Shown piece by piece: positions 1-5,083 of a stretch of DNA of 5,083 nt (position 1 is the first letter of the stretch; every line of letters starts with the position of its first letter). Source of the stretch: Methanomassiliicoccaceae archaeon (GTDB taxonomy: Archaea > Thermoplasmatota > Thermoplasmata > Methanomassiliicoccales > Methanomethylophilaceae); assembly GCA_009786295.1 (NCBI GenBank), contig WQTN01000069.1:1-5083 (forward strand), written 5' to 3'. Below the pieces are notes generated by a model, which was not told the origin of the DNA, made no database searches, and saw only the letters and a program-made list of their open reading frames with translations. The position numbers and the translations under genes are program-made.

Positions 1-45
1 GGGATCCACAGTCCCCTAGGATAACCAAGCTACCCCATCCCGGCC
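1..45 (-). tRNA. tRNA-His (anticodon GTG), 5' half only
   Basis: Read on the minus strand from position 45, the sequence gives the acceptor 5' strand GCCGGGA (44-38), preceded by an encoded G at 45 as expected for the G-1 of histidine tRNAs. Next come T8-G9, a D arm with the GGGGTAGCTTGGTTATCC pattern, and an anticodon stem-loop. The loop is CTGTGGA (11-5), closed by GGGA (15-12) pairing with TCCC (4-1). Anticodon GTG at 9-7 reads CAC/CAT histidine codons. The window ends at about tRNA position 42, so the variable loop, T arm and 3' acceptor strand are not visible. Completeness and a possible intron cannot be judged. Identity rests on the loop and the G-1. Confidence 0.9.
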
Positions 46-62
46 ATGTGGTAGGTTGCGAT

Positions 63-116
63 TATGTCTGCCTCTTAATAAAACTTTTCTACGGGCGGAC
101 CGAAAAAGCAGACATA
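63..116. repeat. 9-bp perfect inverted repeat flanking the tRNA promoter
   Basis: TATGTCTGC at 63-71 is the exact reverse complement of GCAGACATA at 108-116, with a 36-base spacer. The left arm lies between the predicted tRNA start site and its TATA box, and the right arm lies between that TATA box and the promoter of the surface-protein gene. The arms could bind a dimeric regulator acting on both divergent genes, or the match may be chance. Function is inferred only. Confidence 0.4.
71..90 (-). promoter_or_regulatory. TATA/BRE promoter of tRNA-His
   Basis: On the minus strand AGAAAAG (90-84) followed by TTTATTAA (83-76) resembles an archaeal BRE plus TATA box. Its centre is about 34 bases from the tRNA 5' end, so a start about 25 bases downstream would give a roughly 10-base leader, normal for an RNase P-processed tRNA. 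This element lies inside the upstream part of the longest open reading frame of the adjacent plus-strand gene, which argues that this part is not coding. Confidence 0.6.
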
Positions 117-144
117 CACGACTAAAGAAAGAAGGATGGCTAAG

Positions 145-167
145 TTTAATTACCTTGATATATAATC
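145..167 (+). promoter_or_regulatory. Candidate TATA region of the surface-protein gene
   Basis: Two A/T-rich boxes lie just before the coding region: TTTAATTA (145-152) and GATATATAAT (158-167). The first is centred about 27 bases before the GTG at 176, the geometry of a leaderless archaeal transcript. No Shine-Dalgarno sequence is visible near that GTG. The second box matches the TATA consensus better but would place the start of transcription near 187, after the best start codon. Which one is used cannot be settled from sequence. Confidence 0.4.
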
Positions 168-175
168 TACATACA

Positions 176-3100
176 GTGTCTCCATCAAAGAAGAAAGCCG
201 TCATTACTGCCATATCGCTGGCGCTGCTCGCATCATTAGCCGCAGCTTGCATTGTGCAGACGGCGACACAGACCGATGCGTATCCCGGGACAGAGGTTGA
301 TTTGGCAGACATAAACCCGGAGCTTTTGAATCTCAATCCCCTCAATGCGGGCGATACATATGTGCCTGCAGATACAATATGCCTGCCAGGACTGTCATAT
401 GGAGAATATGCCGTAATAGACGGAGCAAGGACAGGCGGCAAGATAACAATATCTTCTTTTACTGACGGAGTCTCCTTCTCAGACGCCATATTCTTCATCT
501 CAGGCGATAACCAAGGCACATACTACTTCCAGAATCTCATAATGGAATCGGGCGGGCATGCAGCGATCATGGTCGACGAAAGCAGCGAACTCTGCGGCAA
601 GGTCGTCATAAAAGAGGTTGATTTCACTACATACTATAGTTATTCGGTGGCTGTCTACAACGGCGATCTGGAGATCGAGTCATGCTATTTCGAGGAAGGA
701 GAAGATGGGTATATTTATTCGCAAATCGACTTCTTCGGAGGAAAGCTGACCATGAAGGATTCTTTCATATACAGCTATACTCAAGGCATGCAGGTCAGCG
801 CAGGGGGGAAGGTCGCCATTGACAATTGTTATTTCGAATGCGCGATCACTTCAATACATATAACATCGGCAGAAGGGATGGACCTCGCCGTCAGCGACTG
901 CACATTCATCGGGTCGTATATTTCCAATTCTATCGAAATAATACTGATGGATGCGGAAGATAACAAAATAGAATTGACGCATTCTCTTTTCAAAGGAAAA
1001 GAATATTATGAAAGCTACCACAGCAGCCCGGCCATCTATGTCGGCGGAGACGGCGAGGGATCGGTAAAGATCATAGAGTGCTACTTCACAGGAATAATTA
1101 CTGATAACAGGCCGATAGTCAATCTGGAGAAAGCGAGCACGTTCCTGATATCGGGCACGACCTTTTCCAATAATGCGACCGGAGAATCAGACGGCCCGGC
1201 GGATGGCAAGCCGATACTGATGATATCAGGCGACAACATAGAAGGAAAGATAATCAATTCCACATTCTCAGAGAACAGGATCACCATCGACGGATCCGTC
1301 AGAGCAGGGTGCGTCCTTTTGGATCTGGATGGCGGTTCCGCAGACCTGTTCCACAATACATTCTTTGATAATTATTGTTTTTACATCCCAATAGACGTGG
1401 GCATCATGGCGCCGACGTCTGTGGAGATATTTAGCGGCAGCATCAATATGGTCAATAACATCTTCGTGTGCCAGATCGGAGACGCAAGCACCATTTGGAA
1501 CGAAGGCGGGACGATTTCCGCTGATGACGGAAACATCGACAAAACGGACCCCTCCGTCATCGGGCCATCAAGCACAATACTGATAGCAACCGGCGGAAGC
1601 GGAAACAACGGCAGATTCGCAGGCTGCGATCTGTCAGGCACATCTCCCGAAGAGATATTGACAATAGGAATAGTGCCTTTCGGTGAGGCAGACGGCACAG
1701 GCAATGCAGGCATGGGATTCAGCCTGCCCGGGACAGATCAGAGAGGAAAGAGCAGAAGCGGACTGCCAGATATCGGCGCAGTGTGTATCAGCTCAGCGCT
1801 CTTCCACGGGAACGGAGGAGGCTGGGACCTCTATACGACCCATAACTACTCTGCAGAAGAGCCTTATTGGTTCACTGACAGCTTTACCGGGTTGTACTTT
1901 ACAGGATATGCAGGGCTGGCTGTCGCAGAGAATACGGACGGCAAGATATTGCTTCCTTCGTATGATGTGGGATCAATAGTCCACGATGAGCTGCGTCTGT
2001 TAGGCTGGAGCACAGAGAATGATGCCGAACTTCCCGATCCGATGTTCACAGATTTCTTCGGCACCATACTGGGTAATTTTGCAACTGACACGGAATATTA
2101 TGCGATATGGGGCGAGGATTTCGTTATAGTGTTCATCCCCGGCAACGGCAAGGCGCCGGAAACGAAAGAATGGGGACCGGGCGGAACGACGGAAAGTCCC
2201 GTGTATGGCACGGTAAACGGTATGAACCTTATCAAATGGACATACGACGAGGCCGGAACGCTAAACTGGGACCCTACAATGCCTCTTGACGGCAACACAG
2301 CCGTTTATGGATGGTGGGAGTCGATAGTGTCTGCAGACCTAAAGGTCGAATTCAGGGATGGCATACACACAAGCACCGCAACCGTTCCGCACGGTGGCCG
2401 CGTTTCCAAACCGGCGGACCCGGTGCGCGAAGGCTATACATTCAAAGGCTGGTTCACCACCCCTGAAGGGGATACAAAGTGGGATTTCAACTCCCCTGTC
2501 ACAAAAAGTATGACACTTTATGCTCAATGGGAAGGAGTCACGTTCTTCACGGTGACCTTCAATTCCGGCGGCAGCGGCAGCGCGGCGTTCACGGTGGAAG
2601 TGGAGAAAGGGCAGAGTGTGTCCGTGCCGCAGGTACCGGGGTATAAGGGCCACATATTCAAAGGATGGTTCACTTCCTCCGACGGCGGCACGCAGTGGGA
2701 CTTCGACTCGCCGGTCATGGGGCACATGACGCTCTATGCGCATTGGGAGGCGGACACAGAAGAGGGCGAGGGCGAAGGAGAGGAAACAGATGCCCTGGTC
2801 ATAGTGGCAGCGGTCGTCGCTTCCGTATTTGCCAGCATCGGCCTCGTTCCGCTGGCCGCGATGGGCCTGTCAGGCGTTACGACCCAGGTATCGATAGCCA
2901 ATGTCTTCCAGCAGGGGATGTACGGCGAGCCGGGAGTGGACACCACCGGAGAGGAGAAGAACAGGCGTGCTGTGATATTCGATCCGAGGAACGGCAAATC
3001 GTCTTGGGCAAGTTCCGTCATCATCGGCCGTCAGGCAGACAGGCCCGGCAACCCGAAGGCTCCGAAAGGCAAGATGTTCCTGCACTGGTCGGAATCACCG

Positions 3101-3193
3101 GAAGGGCCTCCGTTTGATTTCTTGACCCCGATAACAAAGGTCACTCATCTGTACGCTGTCTACGCAGACAAAGGCATGGGCGAGAACGCATGA
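176..3193 (+). CDS. Adhesin-like surface protein: beta-helix plus InlB B-type repeats
   Basis: Large secreted or membrane-anchored protein, probably mediating surface contact; its ligand is unknown. Start GTG 176 gives 1005 residues with a classic signal peptide: MSPSKKK, then a hydrophobic stretch (8-27) including AAAC at 22-25. The frame stays open to TTG 56 (1045 residues) but that runs through the tRNA promoter; TTG 155 is another option. Residues about 45-540 are a right-handed parallel beta-helix with rungs of the form E/D-x-C/T-x-F every 23-34 residues, closed by DQRGKSRSGLPDIGA (521-535), a motif typical of the ends of such domains. Degenerate InlB-like modules follow at about 563-646 and 647-717, then two canonical ones at 722-786 and 789-858 (GYTFKGWF, LYAQW). 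Next are an acidic GEGEGEE linker and a hydrophobic segment (873-898). A further module (931-996, ending LYAVYA) lies after that segment, which is odd. It converges with the membrane-protein gene. Confidence 0.88.
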   Translation: MSPSKKKAVITAISLALLASLAAACIVQTATQTDAYPGTEVDLADINPELLNLNPLNAGDTYVPADTICLPGLSYGEYAVIDGARTGGKITISSFTDGVSFSDAIFFISGDNQGTYYFQNLIMESGGHAAIMVDESSELCGKVVIKEVDFTTYYSYSVAVYNGDLEIESCYFEEGEDGYIYSQIDFFGGKLTMKDSFIYSYTQGMQVSAGGKVAIDNCYFECAITSIHITSAEGMDLAVSDCTFIGSYISNSIEIILMDAEDNKIELTHSLFKGKEYYESYHSSPAIYVGGDGEGSVKIIECYFTGIITDNRPIVNLEKASTFLISGTTFSNNATGESDGPADGKPILMISGDNIEGKIINSTFSENRITIDGSVRAGCVLLDLDGGSADLFHNTFFDNYCFYIPIDVGIMAPTSVEIFSGSINMVNNIFVCQIGDASTIWNEGGTISADDGNIDKTDPSVIGPSSTILIATGGSGNNGRFAGCDLSGTSPEEILTIGIVPFGEADGTGNAGMGFSLPGTDQRGKSRSGLPDIGAVCISSALFHGNGGGWDLYTTHNYSAEEPYWFTDSFTGLYFTGYAGLAVAENTDGKILLPSYDVGSIVHDELRLLGWSTENDAELPDPMFTDFFGTILGNFATDTEYYAIWGEDFVIVFIPGNGKAPETKEWGPGGTTESPVYGTVNGMNLIKWTYDEAGTLNWDPTMPLDGNTAVYGWWESIVSADLKVEFRDGIHTSTATVPHGGRVSKPADPVREGYTFKGWFTTPEGDTKWDFNSPVTKSMTLYAQWEGVTFFTVTFNSGGSGSAAFTVEVEKGQSVSVPQVPGYKGHIFKGWFTSSDGGTQWDFDSPVMGHMTLYAHWEADTEEGEGEGEETDALVIVAAVVASVFASIGLVPLAAMGLSGVTTQVSIANVFQQGMYGEPGVDTTGEEKNRRAVIFDPRNGKSSWASSVIIGRQADRPGNPKAPKGKMFLHWSESPEGPPFDFLTPITKVTHLYAVYADKGMGENA
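2339..2749 (+). repeat. Tandem pair of InlB B-type (Listeria-Bacteroides) repeat modules
   Basis: Two adjacent coding repeats of about 65-70 residues. The first has GYTFKGWF, WDFNSPV and MTLYAQW; the second has GHIFKGWF, WDFDSPV and MTLYAHW. The similarity is visible in DNA: TTCAAAGGCTGGTTCAC at 2441-2457 and TTCAAAGGATGGTTCAC at 2657-2673 differ at one base and are 216 bp (72 codons) apart. This indicates duplication of a module. Such repeats form small beta-grasp-like stalk domains in bacterial and archaeal surface proteins, usually near the membrane anchor. Confidence 0.85.
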
Positions 3194-3204
3194 GCAATGA
3201 GGAG

Positions 3205-3221
3205 CGGTAAGGTCCTTACCG
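3205..3221. repeat. 17-bp perfect palindrome between convergent genes
   Basis: CGGTAAGG (3205-3212), T (3213), CCTTACCG (3214-3221). It starts 12 bases after the stop of the surface-protein gene and ends 23 bases from the stop codon of the opposing gene. As RNA it would form a 6-bp stem with a 5-base loop on either strand, so it could mark the 3' ends of both convergent transcripts. No oligo-T tract follows on either strand, and archaeal terminators usually rely on T tracts, so a terminator call is weak. A protein-binding site is the alternative. Confidence 0.45.
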
Positions 3222-3244
3222 ACCCGATATGCCAAACCGAAAGA

Positions 3245-3871
3245 TCAAGACTCTTCCGGTGCAGGCGTGACCCCGATCTTCATGTTGTATTTGATCTCGT
3301 TGGAGAACATAGCGTATAATCCGTACACGAAGATCGACAGGTAGCACAGGTATCCGATCAGCACCGCATAGAAAGCGGGGGTGGTGCCGAACAGCGGCAG
3401 CAGGTCGATTATGCGGTAAACCATCAGTACGGATATCGAGATGAACGCTATTACGACCATCATCCAAATGACCTTGATGTATTTGCTTTGTTTTCTTCCA
3501 GTGATGTGACCGGACGATCCCGACAGGACAAAACCCATGATCACACCGATAAAAGGTATGACGACCAAAGCTGTAACGCTTCCTCCTGATGCGGCAATGT
3601 CTGCGGTCATGAAACAGATCTCTCTTGTCGCGAAGGCAGTGCCGATCACAAGGATGAATCCGGACATGAGGGATGCTTTGGTCTTGTAAGTGTCATCGAT
3701 CTTCAATCCGAACGTCAGGGTCATGACGCCGAACACTATCCCTCCCATGTTCTGAAGCGCTTTGTCCTGAAAATCCTCTGCCCTTACGCTTGCCCAAATG
3801 GTAGTGAACAGCATTATCAGTCCTAGAATGATCATCAGGATCTTCAACATACGAGCTTCAGAGATTTCCAC
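3245..3871 (-). CDS. Six-helix integral membrane protein of unknown family
   Basis: A 208-residue, very hydrophobic protein I do not recognise. Likely membrane helices are at about residues 11-29, 42-58, 68-88, 100-118, 132-157 and 166-189. Basic residues cluster in the second and fourth loops (KIDDTYKTK; GRKQSK), so the positive-inside rule suggests both ends are cytoplasmic. Polar residues inside helices are few: an R-E pair (83-84, ATREICF) in helix 3 and R153 and D156 in helix 5. I see no catalytic or nucleotide-binding motif. The start is GTG at 3871, chosen because AGGTGA lies four bases upstream; the next in-frame ATG (residue 8, position 3850) has no such site. It is convergent with the surface-protein gene and divergent from msrA, so it is probably its own transcript. 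Function is open: a transporter-like or stress-related membrane protein cannot be distinguished. Confidence 0.8.
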   Translation of the reverse strand: MEISEARMLKILMIILGLIMLFTTIWASVRAEDFQDKALQNMGGIVFGVMTLTFGLKIDDTYKTKASLMSGFILVIGTAFATREICFMTADIAASGGSVTALVVIPFIGVIMGFVLSGSSGHITGRKQSKYIKVIWMMVVIAFISISVLMVYRIIDLLPLFGTTPAFYAVLIGYLCYLSIFVYGLYAMFSNEIKYNMKIGVTPAPEES

Positions 3872-3875
3872 AGGG

Positions 3876-3881
3876 TCACCT
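3876..3881 (-). promoter_or_regulatory. Shine-Dalgarno site deciding the GTG start of the membrane-protein gene
   Basis: AGGTGA on the minus strand is complementary to the archaeal 16S rRNA 3' end (AUCACCUCC) and ends four bases before GTG 3871. It is the only good ribosome binding site in the window. The TATA-like box upstream would start transcription close to the GTG itself, so a leadered transcript using this site would need a different promoter. Confidence 0.55.
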
Positions 3882-3887
3882 TTAAGA

Positions 3888-3900
3888 TATTACATAAATG
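3888..3900 (-). promoter_or_regulatory. Candidate TATA box in the membrane-protein/msrA divergent region
   Basis: The minus strand reads CATTTATGTAATA (3900-3888), a TATA-like element centred about 23 bases before GTG 3871. The whole divergent spacer (3872-4018, 147 bases) shows no strong TATA box oriented toward msrA; GATAAGTT at 3989-3996, about 27 bases before the msrA ATG, is the closest but is weak. Confidence 0.3.
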
Positions 3901-4018
3901 TACAAGGTCATTGAAAAGTGTTTTGATAACGCCACTGACAGAATGATGCCCGAAATAAGAGCACGGCACGGCCTAACGACGGAAACAGATAAGTTCGATC
4001 ATGTGATGAAAGGGGCTG

Positions 4019-4561
4019 ATGTCACATACACAGAGAGATGTTCCATGCGGCAGTTCCGTCATCTATTTGGCAGGAGGATGTTTCTGGGGCCTTGAGAAAG
4101 CATTCTCTCTTATACGCGGAGTGACCGACACAGAATGCGGCTATGCCAACGGATATGACCGAATTATCCCGGATTATCTGACGGTGTGTTCCGGCAAGTT
4201 CGGATATTGCGAGGCGGTCAGAGTATGCTACGATCCCGCCGTTGTAAGTTTAGAACGCCTTCTGGATGTCTTCTTTATGGTGATAGACCCAACATTGCTG
4301 AACCGCCAGGGGAATGACAGAGGAATACAATACAGGACAGGCATTTATTGGACGGACGAACTCACGGGCGCAGCCGCCGCAGCCTATGCGGAGAAAGAAA
4401 AGAAAAGACACAGCGAGTTTTATACGGAGGTAGGCCGGCTGGAGAATTTCGTTCCCGCAGAGGATTATCACCAGGATTATCTGGATAAGAATCCGGGCGG
4501 CTACTGCCACATATCTCCCAGCGAGATCGAAAAGATCCGCAGGATGTTCTCCGGCAGATGA
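4019..4561 (+). CDS. msrA: Peptide-methionine (S)-S-oxide reductase MsrA
   Basis: Cytoplasmic repair enzyme that reduces the S-epimer of methionine sulfoxide in proteins back to methionine, with electrons from thioredoxin. The 180-residue protein is a complete MsrA domain. Catalytic Cys21 lies in AGGCFWGLE (18-26). Also seen are TECGYANG (38-45), EAVRVCYDP (65-73), IDPTLLNRQGNDRGIQYRTG (89-108) with the conserved active-site tyrosines, and LENFVPAEDYHQDYLDKNPG (141-160). Cys163 in GYCHI matches the position of the resolving cysteine of E. coli-type enzymes. No MsrB domain follows, although the KNPGGYCHI ending resembles the junction of bacterial MsrA-MsrB fusions. ATG 4019 is the first possible start, since an in-frame TGA is at 4007-4009. 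Only a weak ribosome site (GTGAT at 4003-4007) precedes it. Extra cysteines (10, 40, 57, 64, 70) are notable. The sequence is close to the form in anaerobic Firmicutes, so transfer from gut bacteria is plausible but untested. Confidence 0.95.
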   Translation: MSHTQRDVPCGSSVIYLAGGCFWGLEKAFSLIRGVTDTECGYANGYDRIIPDYLTVCSGKFGYCEAVRVCYDPAVVSLERLLDVFFMVIDPTLLNRQGNDRGIQYRTGIYWTDELTGAAAAAYAEKEKKRHSEFYTEVGRLENFVPAEDYHQDYLDKNPGGYCHISPSEIEKIRRMFSGR

Positions 4562-4676
4562 TCTCAGGAAGCAGGGCAGCAGACGGTCCTGCACACGACC
4601 CAGATACACTATTCAGCGATTGCATATGAGGGACGGCATCTAATACAGAGGTTATGAGAAATCTTCAGTGCGTGCG

Positions 4677-4716
4677 CAGACCGCATTATGTCAGAAAGCG
4701 TCTGATACTGTCTGAT
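4677..4716. promoter_or_regulatory. Phased TCAGA/TCTGA repeats upstream of argF (candidate operator)
   Basis: TCAGA at 4691-4695, TCTGA at 4701-4705 and TCTGA at 4711-4715 start exactly 10 bases apart, so they lie on the same face of the helix. The first two form an inverted repeat, the last two a direct repeat extended to GTCTGAT. A further inverted copy, CAGAC, is at 4677-4681. The cluster ends about 15 bases before the argF TATA box, a place where archaeal activators or repressors bind. The role is inferred. The rest of the 4562-4759 spacer shows no gene or clear terminator. Confidence 0.4.
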
Positions 4717-4730
4717 CTCGAGCATAAGTG

Positions 4731-4738
4731 TTATTATG
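4731..4738 (+). promoter_or_regulatory. TATA box of argF
   Basis: TTATTATG is centred about 25 bases before the ATG at 4760, and no Shine-Dalgarno sequence lies between them. This geometry predicts that transcription starts at or next to the A of the start codon, giving a leaderless mRNA, which is common in archaea. Confidence 0.5.
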
Positions 4739-4759
4739 GGCTGATTCTATCGGTACTTC

Positions 4760-5083
4760 ATGGCTAAGAGAAATCTGATTTCAGTATTGGATATGAAGGA
4801 CGAATGGCCGGACCTTGTCGATCTGGCCATCAAACTCAAGAAAGAACGCGGCAATCACGGCGCGCCGCTGGCGGGCAAGACGCTCATAATGATATTCGAG
4901 AAGCCCAGCACCAGAACGAGAATATCCTTTGATGTCGCGATGACCGAGCTTGGAGGCCATGTGCTGTACATCAATGCCTCGAATATGCATATGGGGCATG
5001 GGGAAACGGTCGAGGATACGGCAAAGGTCATGAGCAGATTCGCTCACGGCATAATGTACCGTGCCTACGACTACAAAGTGATG
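4760..5083 (+). CDS. argF: Ornithine carbamoyltransferase, N-terminal 108 residues
   Basis: Transfers the carbamoyl group of carbamoyl phosphate to ornithine to make citrulline in arginine biosynthesis; a cytoplasmic trimer-forming family. The visible part is the carbamoyl phosphate-binding domain. It has the typical N-terminal region (RNLISVLDM), then FEKPSTRTRISFDVAMTELG (46-65) with the STRTR phosphate-binding loop at 50-54. NMHMGHGETVEDTAKVMSRF (75-94) matches the segment usually written QLGRGETxxDTAxVLSRY in this family, here with His80 where Arg is common. FEKPSTRTR favours ornithine over aspartate carbamoyltransferase, which usually has FxEPSTRTR. The gene is open at the window end; full members have about 300-340 residues, so roughly two thirds, including the ornithine-binding domain, is missing. 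The ATG is supported by the family N terminus and the TATA spacing. In some anaerobes the enzyme works in arginine breakdown, which cannot be excluded here. Confidence 0.93.
   Translation, partial: MAKRNLISVLDMKDEWPDLVDLAIKLKKERGNHGAPLAGKTLIMIFEKPSTRTRISFDVAMTELGGHVLYINASNMHMGHGETVEDTAKVMSRFAHGIMYRAYDYKVM

Noticed and set aside
135..164. Nine-codon frame starting at ATG 135 (MAKFNYLDI)
   Set aside because: It is too short, ends at TAA 162-164, and runs through the candidate promoter of the surface protein. It could be a leader peptide but nothing supports that.
2441..2673. Repeated TTCAAAGGxTGGTTCAC as a mobile or CRISPR-like repeat
   Set aside because: There are only two copies, both in frame and encoding the FKGWFT core of the InlB modules, so they are protein-domain repeats.
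2339..2743. Long minus-strand and alternate-frame open stretches within the surface-protein gene
   Set aside because: They are shadows of the G/C-biased codon pattern of the repeat modules; the translations are rich in Arg, Pro and Gly with no recognisable domain.
3898..4095. Short plus-strand frame of 65 codons before and overlapping msrA
   Set aside because: It begins inside the TATA-like element of the divergent spacer, has no ribosome binding site, overlaps the msrA N terminus by 77 bases in another frame and resembles no protein I know.
4565..4600. Possible hairpin terminator after msrA (CAGGA...TCCTG; GGTC...GACC)
   Set aside because: The stems are only four or five base pairs with long loops and no T tract follows, so chance pairing is likely.
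4250..4625. Minus-strand open frames across the end of msrA
   Set aside because: They lie antisense to highly conserved MsrA sequence and show no start signals or known motifs.

Overview
The window looks archaeal, most likely from a gut-type methanogen of the Thermoplasmatota (Methanomassiliicoccales-like). That lineage is an inference. What is seen: a partial tRNA-His of archaeal type, A/T-rich TATA-like boxes about 23-28 bases from starts, one AGGTGA ribosome binding site, GTG starts, genes with no Shine-Dalgarno sequence, and a large adhesin-like surface protein of the kind common in gut methanogens. All three complete genes end in TGA. No complete gene ends in TAG, as expected of an organism that reserves UAG for pyrrolysine, but three genes cannot establish this.

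Layout. Positions 1-45 (minus strand) hold the 5' half of tRNA-His(GTG), cut by the window edge. Positions 46-175 are a divergent promoter region with a TATA box for the tRNA, one or two TATA-like boxes for the next gene, and a 9-bp inverted repeat around the tRNA promoter. Positions 176-3193 (plus) encode a secreted or membrane-anchored protein of about 1005 residues: signal peptide, long right-handed beta-helix, InlB B-type repeats (Listeria-Bacteroides repeat family), an acidic linker, a hydrophobic segment and, unusually, one more repeat-like module after that segment. A 17-bp palindrome lies between its stop and the convergent gene at 3245-3871 (minus), which encodes a six-helix membrane protein of unknown family. 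Positions 4019-4561 (plus) encode peptide methionine sulfoxide reductase MsrA. Positions 4562-4759 are non-coding and carry phased short repeats and a TATA box. From 4760 to the window end runs the first 108 codons of ornithine carbamoyltransferase (argF), which continues off the window.

The genes do not form one pathway or a single operon. They are individually promoted housekeeping genes (tRNA-His, MsrA, arginine biosynthesis) around an accessory surface-protein gene. The most noteworthy items are the adhesin's module order, its cysteine-containing beta-helix ladder, and the repeat motifs in front of tRNA-His and argF. I see no CRISPR array, insertion sequence, defence operon or clear new multi-gene system.
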